Assembly: GCF_039812505.1 (NCBI RefSeq)
Contig: NZ_JBDIAQ010000128.1
Coordinates: 1-10,428, forward strand
DNA from: Intrasporangium_A sp039812505
GTDB taxonomy: Bacteria; Actinomycetota; Actinomycetes; Actinomycetales; Dermatophilaceae
Direction of reading: 5' to 3'
DNA: 10,428 nt
Notes under the pieces: generated by a model
Told to the model about the DNA's origin: nothing
Database searches by the model: none
What the model saw: only the letters and a program-made list of their open reading frames with translations
Translations under genes and position numbers: made by a program
Shown: one piece after another, positions 1 to 8,853 of the stretch
How the letters are laid out: the number at the start of each line of letters is the position of its first letter
Position numbering within the stretch: the stretch's first letter is position 1

Positions 1-160
1 CCCCGTCGAACCCGGCGGCGAGGGCCTGCGCCCTCGGCCGGTCCGGGTCCGAGACGGCGACCAGCCGTACCCCGGAGGTGCGCGTGGCCACCCGTGCCGC
101 GTGGTCGCTGCCCATCATGCCGACCCCGACGATGCCGATCCGCAGGGTGCCTGATGCCAT
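1..160 (-). CDS. Gfo/Idh/MocA-family oxidoreductase, N-terminal part (probable inositol 2-dehydrogenase), cut by window edge
   Basis: Only the first 53 codons are present; the gene runs off the left edge. The ATG at 160-158 shares one base with the TGA of the ABC ATPase gene (TGATG junction), and AAAGGA lies about 11 bases upstream. The translation begins MASGTLRIGIVGVGMMGSDH, a beta strand followed by a GxGxxG-type dinucleotide loop (residues 10-15, GIVGVGMMG). LVAVSDPD follows near residues 34-41, where the acidic residue at the end of the second strand usually selects NAD over NADP. This is the classic Rossmann start of the Gfo/Idh/MocA family. Its place at the end of an inositol transporter and catabolic operon makes inositol 2-dehydrogenase (IolG, oxidising myo-inositol to 2-keto-myo-inositol) the best guess. 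A scyllo- or chiro-inositol dehydrogenase is equally compatible, because the catalytic C-terminal half is not visible. Confidence 0.85.
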   Translation of the reverse strand, partial: MASGTLRIGIVGVGMMGSDHAARVATRTSGVRLVAVSDPDRPRAQALAAGFDG

Positions 161-1074
161 CACGTCGTACTGTCCTTTCCTTCTCCGTCGCCCTCGCCGT
201 CGCCGTCCTCGAGCTCGGGTGCGGCCACGCCGCCGTGGCGGACCTCGTGCGGCGCCACCACCTTGCCCGGGTCGACGCGCCCCAGCTCGTGGCTGAGCTC
301 GGCGAGCTCCTGACCGCCGGCCATCTCCGCGGTGAGCTGGTCGAGGGTCAGCTCGTCGCGGTGTGCGTCGAGCACCACCCGGCCGAGCTTGAGGATGATG
401 AAGTGGTTGCCCACCATGAAGGCGTGGTGCGGGTTGTGGGTGATGAAGATGACCCCCAGCCCGGCGTCGCGGGCCTTGACGATGTACTTCAGCACGACGC
501 CGGACTGCTTGACGCCGAGCGCCGCGGTCGGCTCGTCGAGGATGACGACCTTGGCGCCGAAGTAGACCGCCCGGGCGATCGCGATGACCTGCCGCTGGCC
601 CCCGGACAGGCGCCCGACCGGGCGGTCGAGGTCGGGGATCTCGATCCCCATCTTGCGCAGCTCCTCGCCGCAGACGCGCTTCATCTTCGGGATGTCGAGC
701 AGCCGCAGCGGACCCTTGCGGATCTCGTTGCCGAGGAAGAAGTTGCGCCAGACCGCCATGAGCGGAGCGAGGGCGAGGTCCTGGTAGACCGTCGCGATCC
801 CGGCCGCCTGGGCCAGCCGCGGTGAGCCGAACCGTCGCTCGATCCCGTTGAGCTTCATGACGCCCTCGGTGTAGTCGTGCAGCCCGGCCATGATCTTGAT
901 CAGGGTGGACTTGCCGGCACCGTTGTCGCCGAGCACGCAGGTGACCTCGCCCTGTCGGACCCGGAGGTTGACGCCACGCAGGGCCTGGACGTTGCCGTAG
1001 CTCTTGCCGACGTCGTCGAACTCGAGCAGTGGGTGGTCGACGGTGTGGCTGTGCTGTTCGGTGAGCGCGGTCAT
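160..1074 (-). CDS. Sugar (inositol) ABC transporter ATP-binding protein, single-domain
   Basis: This 304-residue ATPase would power sugar import at the cytoplasmic face of the membrane. All nucleotide-binding motifs are intact: Walker A GDNGAGKST (residues 49-57), Q-loop Gln98 in VYQDL, signature LSGGQ (156-160), Walker B VVILDEP (176-182) and the H-loop His213 in ITHN. It has one ATPase domain, whereas RbsA/MglA-type proteins are about 500 residues with two, so it should work as a homodimer like FrcA-type subunits. The ATG at 1074 overlaps the permease stop by ATGA; the open frame reaches further upstream, but that stretch is permease coding sequence in another frame. The last 50 or so residues lie beyond the conserved domain and end in an acidic Gly/Asp/Glu run (residues 289-299) coded by tandem hexamers. 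The family is certain; inositol as substrate is inferred from the neighbours. Confidence 0.95.
   Translation of the reverse strand: MTALTEQHSHTVDHPLLEFDDVGKSYGNVQALRGVNLRVRQGEVTCVLGDNGAGKSTLIKIMAGLHDYTEGVMKLNGIERRFGSPRLAQAAGIATVYQDLALAPLMAVWRNFFLGNEIRKGPLRLLDIPKMKRVCGEELRKMGIEIPDLDRPVGRLSGGQRQVIAIARAVYFGAKVVILDEPTAALGVKQSGVVLKYIVKARDAGLGVIFITHNPHHAFMVGNHFIILKLGRVVLDAHRDELTLDQLTAEMAGGQELAELSHELGRVDPGKVVAPHEVRHGGVAAPELEDGDGEGDGEGKDSTT
185..208 (-). repeat. Short tandem hexamer repeat at the 3' end of the ATPase gene
   Basis: Four near-identical 6-base units (ccgtcg, ccctcg, ccgtcg, ccgtcc on the plus strand) lie head to tail. In the coding frame they give the alternating Asp/Gly/Glu tail of the ABC ATPase. 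Such a run could change length by replication slippage without breaking the frame. It is a low-complexity coding repeat, not a mobile element. Confidence 0.6.
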
Positions 1075-2108
1075 CCTGCGTCCGCCTTCCGCTTGACGTA
1101 GAGGTTGACGAGTGTGGCCAGGATCAGCATGGCGCCGAGGAAGGTCTTGAACCAGTCGACGTCCCAGCCGGCGTAGGAGATCCCGAGCTGGGTCATGCCG
1201 AAGATCAGCGCCCCGACCGTCGCGCCGACGACCGAGCCGAACCCGCCGGTCAGCAGGCACCCGCCGATGACCGCGGCGATGATGTAGATGAACTCGTTGC
1301 CGACGCCCTGCCCGGACTGCACGTTGTTGAAGTTGAACAGCAGGTGCATGCCGAGCAGCCAGGCGCAGAAGCCGACCCCCATGAACAGCGCGATCTTGGT
1401 CGCGACGACCGGGACACCGACGGCCCGGGCCGCTGCCGCGTCACCGCCGGCGGCGAAGATCCAGTTACCGTAGCGGGTGCGCAGCAGCAGCACGCTGCCG
1501 ATGATGGTCAGGATGACCCAGTAGATCACCGTGATGTTGATCCGGACCGAGCCAATGTCGAAGGTCGAGGCGAAGACTGCCTGGGCGCTGTTGAACCCGT
1601 CCATGTCGTTCAGCGAGTTGGACGAGACGCCGCCGGTGACGATCCGGGTCACCGCGAGGTTGACGCCCTGCAGGATGAAGAAGGTGCCCAGGGTGACCAG
1701 GAAGCTCGGCATGCCGGTCTTGTAGAGCAGCCAGCCGTTGAACGCCCCGATCAGCAGCGAGACGAGCAGCGCGACGAAGACCCCGGTCCATACGTTGAGC
1801 CCGAAGTACCAGGACACGTGGGCGGCCGCCAGGCCTGAGGTGGTGACGGCGACGCCGGCGGACAGGTCGAACTCCCCGCCGATCATCAGCAGCGCCACGG
1901 CGACGGCCATGATCCCGATCGTGGAAGAGCCGTAGAGGATCGTGCCGATGTTGGTGACGTTGCGGAACGCCGGGGCGGCCGCGAGGAACAGCACCGCGAT
2001 GGCGACCGCTCCGATCAGGGCCCCGACCTCGGGCCGGCCCAGGGTCTGGGCCAGCCACGATCGGGTGACGACCCGGTCGTCAGTAGTGGTGCTCGTGGCG
2101 GTGGACAT
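1071..2108 (-). CDS. Sugar (inositol) ABC transporter permease, ribose/branched-chain type
   Basis: This 345-residue integral membrane protein belongs to the BPD_transp_2 (RbsC/XylH/FrcC) permease family and forms the import channel. Many hydrophobic segments are visible, for example residues 28-48, 62-77, 108-124, 134-150, 191-208, 238-258, 273-287 and 322-336. The family signature LMIGGEFDLSAG is at 74-85. The loop GNWIFAAGGDAAAARAVGVP (214-233) matches the conserved cytoplasmic segment that contacts the ATPase. The segment from NEFIYIIAAVIGG on (271-304) is the typical C-terminal permease motif. The ATG at 2108 lies 6 bases after the binding-protein stop, with a weak GGTGA ahead of it; the stop overlaps the ATPase start (ATGA). 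Length and topology fit an intact family member. The substrate is inferred from the surrounding iol genes. Confidence 0.95.
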   Translation of the reverse strand: MSTATSTTTDDRVVTRSWLAQTLGRPEVGALIGAVAIAVLFLAAAPAFRNVTNIGTILYGSSTIGIMAVAVALLMIGGEFDLSAGVAVTTSGLAAAHVSWYFGLNVWTGVFVALLVSLLIGAFNGWLLYKTGMPSFLVTLGTFFILQGVNLAVTRIVTGGVSSNSLNDMDGFNSAQAVFASTFDIGSVRINITVIYWVILTIIGSVLLLRTRYGNWIFAAGGDAAAARAVGVPVVATKIALFMGVGFCAWLLGMHLLFNFNNVQSGQGVGNEFIYIIAAVIGGCLLTGGFGSVVGATVGALIFGMTQLGISYAGWDVDWFKTFLGAMLILATLVNLYVKRKADAG

Positions 2109-2114
2109 GCCGGT

Positions 2115-3116
2115 TCACCGGGTCCCGTTCTCGGCGAACTTGGCGACCTGCGCGATGTTGGCGCTGTCGATGAAGGCCGGCCCGGTGGCGACGTTCTTGC
2201 CACCGCCGATGACGTTGCCGTTCGTCTTGTAGAGCCACAGCGAGTCGACGGCGAGGTAGCCCTGCAGGTATGGCTGCTGGTCGACGGCCCACTGGACGTT
2301 GCCGTCCTTGATCGCTCCGACGAGCTCCTTGTTCGTGTCGAAGGTGCCGATCTTCGCCTTGCTGCTCGCGTTGCCGACCGACTTGACGGCGTCGAGCGCG
2401 AAGGGGGCGCCGAGGGTGACCACCCAGTCGATCGACGGGTCCTGGGTGAGCTTGGCCTGGATCGAGGTGGTCACGGCCGAGTCGTCGCGGCCGTTGACGT
2501 AGAGCCGCTGGATCTTCACGTCGCCGGAGGCACCCTTGATGATGCCGTCGCAGCGGTCCTCGAGCTGCTGCTGGCCCTGCTCCTGGATGACGCACAGGGC
2601 GTTCTTCGCGCCGTCCTTCGCGAGCCGCTGGCCGACTGCGATGCCGGCGTCGGTCTCGGACTGGCCGAAGTAGCCGATCGCCCCGAGGCCGAGCGCGTCC
2701 GTGCCGCCGGCGTTGAACATCGAGACCGGGATGCCCGCGGCCACCGCGGCCTTGATCTTGCCGCCCAGCGCGCCGGTGTTGGGGTCGGTGACGGCGATGC
2801 CGTCGACCTTCTTGTCGATGGCCGCCTGGATGAGGGTGGCCTGCTTGGTCGCGTCCGGGTCGTTCGAGTACTGCAGGTCGACGCCGTCGTTGGCCGCGGC
2901 CGCCTCGGCACCCTTGCGGATGATGTCCCAGAAGGTGTCACCGGGCGCCTGGTGGGTGATCATCGCCACGGTCATGGTCTTGGCCTTCGCGCCACCGCCG
3001 GCAGCAGCGCCGCCGGACTCGGTGCGCCCGCCACCTGACGAGCAGGCGCTGAGGGCAAGTACTCCGGCGGCGCCGAGGGCGACCAGAGCGGTCCAGCTGC
3101 GGGTCGTACGGATCAT
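2115..3116 (-). CDS. Sugar (inositol) ABC transporter substrate-binding lipoprotein
   Basis: This 333-residue solute receptor belongs to the periplasmic-binding-protein-4 (RbsB-like) family. The N-terminus is a lipoprotein signal: Arg residues at 3 and 6, a hydrophobic core at 9-22, then lipobox LSAC with the acylated Cys at 25. A flexible Ser/Gly-rich linker follows (26-44). The binding domain starts at TMTVAMITHQ (about 47) and contains IDKKVDGIAVTDPN (100-113), GIPVSMFNAGG (128-138), IGTFDTNKE (256-264) and WAVDQQPYLQGYLAVDSL (276-293), all typical of the family. Two cysteines in the mature part (175 and 189) are close enough to form a disulfide. AGGA lies 5 bases ahead of the ATG. The gene heads the transport block after a 67-base gap with a stem-loop. 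Being tethered outside the membrane fits a Gram-positive host. Inositol as ligand is inferred from context; another cyclitol is possible. Confidence 0.94.
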   Translation of the reverse strand: MIRTTRSWTALVALGAAGVLALSACSSGGGRTESGGAAAGGGAKAKTMTVAMITHQAPGDTFWDIIRKGAEAAAANDGVDLQYSNDPDATKQATLIQAAIDKKVDGIAVTDPNTGALGGKIKAAVAAGIPVSMFNAGGTDALGLGAIGYFGQSETDAGIAVGQRLAKDGAKNALCVIQEQGQQQLEDRCDGIIKGASGDVKIQRLYVNGRDDSAVTTSIQAKLTQDPSIDWVVTLGAPFALDAVKSVGNASSKAKIGTFDTNKELVGAIKDGNVQWAVDQQPYLQGYLAVDSLWLYKTNGNVIGGGKNVATGPAFIDSANIAQVAKFAENGTR

Positions 3117-3138
3117 CGTGGTCCTGCCTTTCGGGTGT

Positions 3139-3158
3139 CCGTCTCGTCGGTGAGACGG
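3139..3158 (-). promoter_or_regulatory. Intercistronic stem-loop between the catabolic genes and the ABC transporter
   Basis: A perfect 7-bp inverted repeat (CCGTCTC / GAGACGG) encloses a 6-base loop. It lies in the 67-base gap between the TIM-barrel gene (stop at 3184) and the binding-protein start at 3116. No U-run follows it on the minus strand, so a classical intrinsic terminator is unlikely. A hairpin directly upstream of a binding-protein gene often protects the 3' message or marks a processing site, raising binding protein above its neighbours. That role is an inference here. No clear -35/-10 pair was recognised in the gap. Confidence 0.5.
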
Positions 3159-3183
3159 GGCTATTGAGGGGTTGGTGCGGAGG

Positions 3184-4082
3184 TCAGACGAGCTGACCGC
3201 CCCCGCAGGTGGTCAGGTACTGGTAGGTGCGCTGGGCGATCGGGAAGGGCTGGTCGGGCGGGCACGGGTACATGTCCTGCTCGACGATCGCGAACAGCTC
3301 GGCGTCCAGGCCCGAGAGGGCCTCGAGGATCGGCGGCATGTCGGGGATGCCGAGCGGGGGCTCGCACATCGCCCCCCGCCGCACGGCCTCGCCGAAGCCG
3401 ACACCGTCGGCATGGGCCTGCTCGACGACCGCCGGGTCGACCTGCTTGAGGTGCACGTAGCCGATGCGGTCGGGGTAGTCGCGGATGAGCGCGAGGTTGT
3501 CGCCGCCGCAGTAGGAGATGTGCCCGGTGTCGAGGCACAGCGATACCAGCGCAGGGTCCGTCTCGTGGAGGAACCGCTCGACGTTGGCGTGGGTGTCCAC
3601 GTGGGTGTCCGCGTGGGGGTGGAACTGGATCTGCAGTCCGTACTCGTCGCGGATCTGTCGCGCGAGCCGGTTCATCCGGGCGGCATAGGGCGCCCACCCG
3701 TCGTCCGGCAGCTGGGGGTCCTCGAGGACCTCACCGGTGGTGGGGTCGCGCCAGAACTCCGGGATGACGACCAGATGCCTCGCCCCGACGGCGGCGGTGA
3801 GCCGGGCCGCGGCGGAGACGTCCTGCCAGGTCGAGTCCCACGAGTCGGGGCGGTGCAGGTGCTCGAAGATCGTCCCGGCGGTGATGGTCAGGCCGCGTCT
3901 GACGACCTCCTCCTGCAGCCGGGCCGGGTCGGTGGGCAGGTAGCCGTAGGGGCCGAGCTCGATCCGGGTGTAGCCGGCCCCGGCCACCTCGTCGAGGAAG
4001 CGCTCCCACGGAGTCTGCTGCGGGTCTTCGGGGAACCAGACGCCCCACGAGTCGGGGGCGCTGCCGAGCATGACGGGTCGGG

Positions 4083-4086
<4 letters not shown>
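3184..4086 (-). CDS. Sugar phosphate isomerase/epimerase-type TIM-barrel protein (IolE/IolI/IolH-like)
   Basis: This 300-residue protein has the xylose-isomerase-like TIM-barrel fold shared by inosose dehydratase (IolE), inosose isomerase (IolI) and IolH. Motifs in order are LGSAPDSWGVWFPED (7-21), IELGPYGYLPTDP (42-54), LVVIPEF (105-111), QFHPHADTHVDTH (154-166), LCLDTGHISYCGGDN (183-197), YVHLKQVD (210-217) and FAIVEQDMY (265-273). His156 or His158, Asp186, His212 and Glu269 are the likely metal and catalytic residues. The ATG at 4086 overlaps the iolD stop by ATGA, with GGAG 10 bases upstream. It is the last catabolic gene before the transporter. Its C-terminal section (EPPLGIPDMPPIL, 242-254) differs from the PxGxGDVDI-type segment of the other TIM-barrel protein at 8846-9736. 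It may therefore be an isomerase or epimerase for other inositol isomers and not the main dehydratase. Exact activity is undetermined. Confidence 0.88.
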
Positions 4087-6040
<1,954 letters not shown>

Positions 6041-6044
<4 letters not shown>

Positions 6045-6979
6045 CGCTTGCCTCCGAAGGGAAGTCGTGGGTCGACGGCCTGGTCGGGCCAGGTGTCGCG
6101 CACCCAGGTGTGCGCCGGGTCGTCGCAGATGAGCCAGGCCCGCTCGGTCCCGGGACCGGCCATGATGTTGAGGTAGTAGATGTCGTAGCCGGGCGGGGCC
6201 GTAGTGGGCCCGTGCCAGCCGTGCGGGACGAGCACGACGTCGCCGGAGCGCACCTCGGCCAGCACGTCGATGGGCCGGTCCGCGGTGCCGTAGACCCGCT
6301 GGTACCCGATCCCACGGGGGGCACTGGCCCCCGTGTTCCCCCCCGAGCTCCGACCAGGCTCGCCTCGCTGGGCGGACTGGAGCTCGTAGTAGTAGATCTC
6401 CTCCAGGCTGGTCTCCTGCCCGGGCCGGTCCTCGTCGTGCTTGTGCGGCGGGTACGAGCTCCAGTTCCCCGCCGGGGTCAGCACCTCGCACGCGATGATC
6501 GCGTCGGCCGCCAGGGTCGCAGGGGTGCCGAAGTTGCGCACCTCGCGGCTGGCCAGACCGGCTCCCCGCAGCTCGACGGGTACGTCCTCGCGGGCGATCC
6601 GCACCACCGAGGGGGTATGCCGCCCACGGGCCTTCGCGCCGCACACGGCCACCCGCGCCGCTCCCTCGCCCGCGGTCACCGTCAGGCCGAGGTCGCGCGC
6701 GACGTAGGCTACGTCCGTGGGCCCGGCGAAGACGTCGGCCCGGCCCGCCAGCGACAGCCGCTGCCCGTCCGCCTCGACCGTGACGGCCCCGGACAACGGC
6801 AGCACGATGTGCTCCCACTCGCCCGCCGCGAGGGTGCGCGTGTCACCGGGAGCCAGCTGAGCGACATACAGGCTGGTGTGCTCCCAGCCCGGCACCGACG
6901 GGTCGATGCAGACCTGCCAGCCGTCGCGCTCCAGCGTGCCGAGCGGGTGGAACCAGCGGTCGTTGTCGCGCCCGCTCAC
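6041..6979 (-). CDS. iolB: 5-deoxy-glucuronate isomerase, IolB
   Basis: IolB converts 5-deoxyglucuronate to 5-dehydro-2-deoxygluconate, the substrate of IolC. The 312-residue product is a double cupin. The second cupin shows the metal site in NWSSYPPHKHDEDRPGQE (172-189): His179 and His181, with Glu193 or Glu194 in SLEEIYYYEL and His253 in VPHGWHGP. DIYYLNIMAGP (266-276) and ICDDPAHTWV (284-293) are further family hallmarks. The GTG at 6979 overlaps the aldolase stop (GTGA) and has a strong GGAGGTG 4 bases upstream; it also fits where homology starts. Residues of roughly 201-222, between YYYEL and GIGYQRVYG, form an unusual Gly/Ser/Arg stretch coded by a GC-rich palindrome. From memory of the family this loop is normally much shorter. 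The frame is kept and the metal residues are intact, so the enzyme is probably active. Confidence 0.95.
6313..6335. repeat. GC-rich inverted repeat inside iolB
   Basis: On the plus strand the arm CACGGGGGGC is followed by the loop ACTG and the arm GCCCCCGTG, so a 9-bp stem forms with one bulged base. It lies within a stretch of about 66 bases (6314-6379) that codes for residues which look additional in IolB. GAGCTC occurs at 6345-6350 and again at 6380-6385 near the far side. The composition (runs of six and seven G/C) differs from normal codon use in the neighbouring genes. It could be a dispersed palindromic element that inserted in frame, but copies elsewhere cannot be seen in this window. 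Confidence 0.6.
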
Positions 6980-7869
6980 GCGGCACCTCCGTGGACCAGT
7001 CCGGCGGCGACGTCGACCGCCGCGGCGACGTCGTCGTCCGGCGGGTAGAGCAGGGCCCGGCCGACGACGAGCCCACGCACGGCGGGCAGCTCGAGCGCCT
7101 TGCCCCACAGGGCGTAGGTGTCGTCGGGGTGCCCCTGCGGGTCGCCACCGAGCAGCAGGGTCGGCAGCGTCGTCGCGTCCATGACGCGCTCGAGCTCGTC
7201 GACCACGGGCAGCTTGAGCCAGGTGTGGGCGCTGCAGGCCCCGAGCCCGGCGGCGATGTGGACCGACTTGATCGTCGAGTCGGGGTCGAGCAGGTTGGCG
7301 ACCCGGCCGTCGCGACGCTCGGACAGGAACGGCTCCACCATCGCCATCACCCCGGCCGCGGCGAGCTCGGTGACGGCATGGGCGCACGCCTCGAGCGTCG
7401 CCGCCGTGCCGGGGTCGGCGAGTGCGACGCGGGTGAGCATCTTGCCGCCGTCGAGGCCGCGCGCGACGATCTCGGCGGCCCGGTAGGCGGTGAAGCGGTC
7501 GTCCAGCTCGAAGACCGCGCCCTGCAGGCCGCCGCGGTTCATCGAACCGACCACGACCTTGTCGTCGAGGGCGCCCATCAGCAGCAGGTCGTCGAGGACG
7601 TCGGGGGTGCCGAGCACGCCGTCGATGCCCGGGCGGCGCAGCGCGGTCGCGAGCCGCTCGAGCAGGTCGCTGCGGCTGGCCATCGCCATCCGATCCTGAC
7701 GCACCCCGAGGGCGCCGCGGGCCGGGTGGTCGGCCGCGACGATCAGCAGGCGGCCGTCCGGGCCGACCAGCTCGCGGCGGCGGCGCCTCGCCCATGCGTC
7801 GGCGATGCGTCCCGGCTGGCGGACCCTGATCTCGGTCAGGTCTGCGACGGTGACCTGGGTGGTGCTCAT
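6976..7869 (-). CDS. Cgl0159-family (beta/alpha)8 protein, probable class I-type aldolase of the inositol pathway
   Basis: This 297-residue protein resembles the actinobacterial Cgl0159 family, related to the DeoC/LacD/FbaB class I aldolases. Visible segments are LLIVAADHPARGALG (41-55), GVLGTPDVLDDLL (84-96), VVVGSMNRGGLQG (106-118), MVEPF (177-181), AHTWLKLP (214-221) with Lys219 as candidate Schiff-base lysine, LLLGGDPQG (238-246) and GLVVGRALLYP (266-276). It sits between iolC and iolB, and no class II IolJ is present in the window. The likely job is therefore to split 2-deoxy-5-keto-gluconate 6-phosphate into dihydroxyacetone phosphate and malonate semialdehyde. That role is inferred. 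The ATG at 7869 overlaps the iolC stop (ATGA), with AGGGAG 5 bases upstream; the stop overlaps iolB (GTGA). Assignment to the fold is firmer than the reaction. Confidence 0.9.
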   Translation of the reverse strand: MSTTQVTVADLTEIRVRQPGRIADAWARRRRRELVGPDGRLLIVAADHPARGALGVRQDRMAMASRSDLLERLATALRRPGIDGVLGTPDVLDDLLLMGALDDKVVVGSMNRGGLQGAVFELDDRFTAYRAAEIVARGLDGGKMLTRVALADPGTAATLEACAHAVTELAAAGVMAMVEPFLSERRDGRVANLLDPDSTIKSVHIAAGLGACSAHTWLKLPVVDELERVMDATTLPTLLLGGDPQGHPDDTYALWGKALELPAVRGLVVGRALLYPPDDDVAAAVDVAAGLVHGGAA

Positions 7870-8840
7870 CGCTGCTCCCTCTCCTGCACGGTGCCGTGCT
7901 CGATGGCGGCATCGACCTCGGCGCTCGTGGGCATGGCGCTCGAGCACTCGAGCCGGGAGGCGACGATCGCGCCGGCCACGTTGGCGAACTCGAGGATGCG
8001 GCGCAGCCCCCAGCCCTCGTGCAGGCCGTGCACGAGCGCGCCCCCGAAGGCGTCGCCGGCGCCGAGGCCGTTGACGACCTCGACCGGGAAGGGCGCCACC
8101 TCGACCCGTTCGTCGGCGGTCGCCGCGAGCACGCCCTTGGGGCCCTGCTTGACGATGGCCAGCTCGAGCCCGCGCTCGAGGAGGGCGTCGGCGGCCCGCT
8201 GCGGCTCGGTCTCGCCGACGGCGACCTGGCACTCCTCGCGGTTGCCGACCGCGACCGTGACGTGCTCGAGCGCCTCGCCGACCGCGGCGCTGGCCTCCTC
8301 GGGGTGCGGCCAGAACATCGGTCGGTAGTCGAGGTCGAGAACCGTGTGGACCTTACGGGCGCGGGCCTGCCAGGCCGCGAAATGCGCTGTCCTGCTTGGC
8401 TCCTGGGACAGTCCGGTCACGGTCGCCCAGAAGATGCCGGCCTCGCGGATCGCGTCGAGCGGCAGCTCGTCGGCCTCGATCATCAGGTCCGGGGCGATGG
8501 GGTAGCGGTAGAAGTACAGTGGGAAGTCGTCGGGCGGGAAGATCTCGCAGAAGGTCACCGGGGTGGGTGGCCCGTCGACCGCCGAGACGAAGGCGTCGTC
8601 GACCCCGAAGCCCTGCAGGGCCTGGTGGATGTAGCGCCCGAACGAGTCCTTGCCGGTGCGGGTGATGATCGCGGTGCGGTGTCCGTGCCGCGCCGCCGCG
8701 ACGGCGACGTTGGTGGCGCTGCCGCCGAGGAACTTCTCGAAGGTGCGGACCTCCTCGAGCCCCACGCCGTGCTGGAGCGGGTAGATGTCCACCCCGGTGC
8801 GGCCCATGGCCACCAGGTCGTATGCCGCCGAGCCGGCCAC
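7866..8840 (-). CDS. iolC: 5-dehydro-2-deoxygluconokinase, IolC (PfkB family)
   Basis: IolC phosphorylates 5-dehydro-2-deoxygluconate with ATP, making the aldolase substrate. The 324-residue protein is a complete PfkB/ribokinase-fold kinase. It opens with YDLVAMGRTGVDIYP (7-21). The first PfkB signature region is KFLGGSATNVAVAAARHG (36-53), and the second is NGLGAGDAFGGALVHGL (257-273) with catalytic base Asp263. LDLDYRPMFWP (168-178) and VGNREE (198-203) are typical of the IolC subfamily. The GTG at 8840 was chosen because GGAGGTGA (8853-8846) ends 5 bases before it. The earlier GTG at 8849 would overlap the upstream stop by GTGA but lies inside that ribosome site; using it adds only three residues (327 in all). 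Any longer frame runs through the upstream gene and is not real. The 3' end overlaps the aldolase gene by ATGA. Fructokinase or KDG kinase are more remote options. Confidence 0.95.
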   Translation of the reverse strand: MAGSAAYDLVAMGRTGVDIYPLQHGVGLEEVRTFEKFLGGSATNVAVAAARHGHRTAIITRTGKDSFGRYIHQALQGFGVDDAFVSAVDGPPTPVTFCEIFPPDDFPLYFYRYPIAPDLMIEADELPLDAIREAGIFWATVTGLSQEPSRTAHFAAWQARARKVHTVLDLDYRPMFWPHPEEASAAVGEALEHVTVAVGNREECQVAVGETEPQRAADALLERGLELAIVKQGPKGVLAATADERVEVAPFPVEVVNGLGAGDAFGGALVHGLHEGWGLRRILEFANVAGAIVASRLECSSAMPTSAEVDAAIEHGTVQEREQR

Positions 8841-8845
8841 GGCGC

Positions 8846-8853
8846 TCACCTCC
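8846..8853 (-). promoter_or_regulatory. Strong ribosome binding site deciding the iolC start
   Basis: GGAGGTGA on the minus strand is a near-perfect anti-16S match. It overlaps the stop codon of the upstream TIM-barrel gene and sits 5 bases ahead of GTG at 8840. The alternative GTG at 8849 lies within the site itself, so 8840 is favoured. Confidence 0.65.

Noticed and set aside
3139..3158. The stem-loop as an intrinsic terminator splitting the operon
   Set aside because: The stem is short and no run of U follows on the minus strand, and the transporter genes downstream lack an evident promoter of their own.
6045..6818. Apparent N-terminal extension of IolD reaching far into iolB
   Set aside because: The added part is iolB read in another frame. 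IolD homology begins at the ATG at 6044, which has its own ribosome site.
7827..7841. A 15-base match (tgatctcggtcaggt) also found at 9750-9764
   Set aside because: In both places it codes DLTEI in unrelated proteins, does not extend with meaningful similarity and is near genes of equal composition; chance is the simplest explanation.
6991..8328. Long open frame on the plus strand opposite iolC and the aldolase gene
   Set aside because: Very high GC leaves few stop codons in antisense frames. The product is an Arg/Ala/Val/Asp-rich sequence with no recognisable domain, while the minus strand holds two well-supported enzymes.
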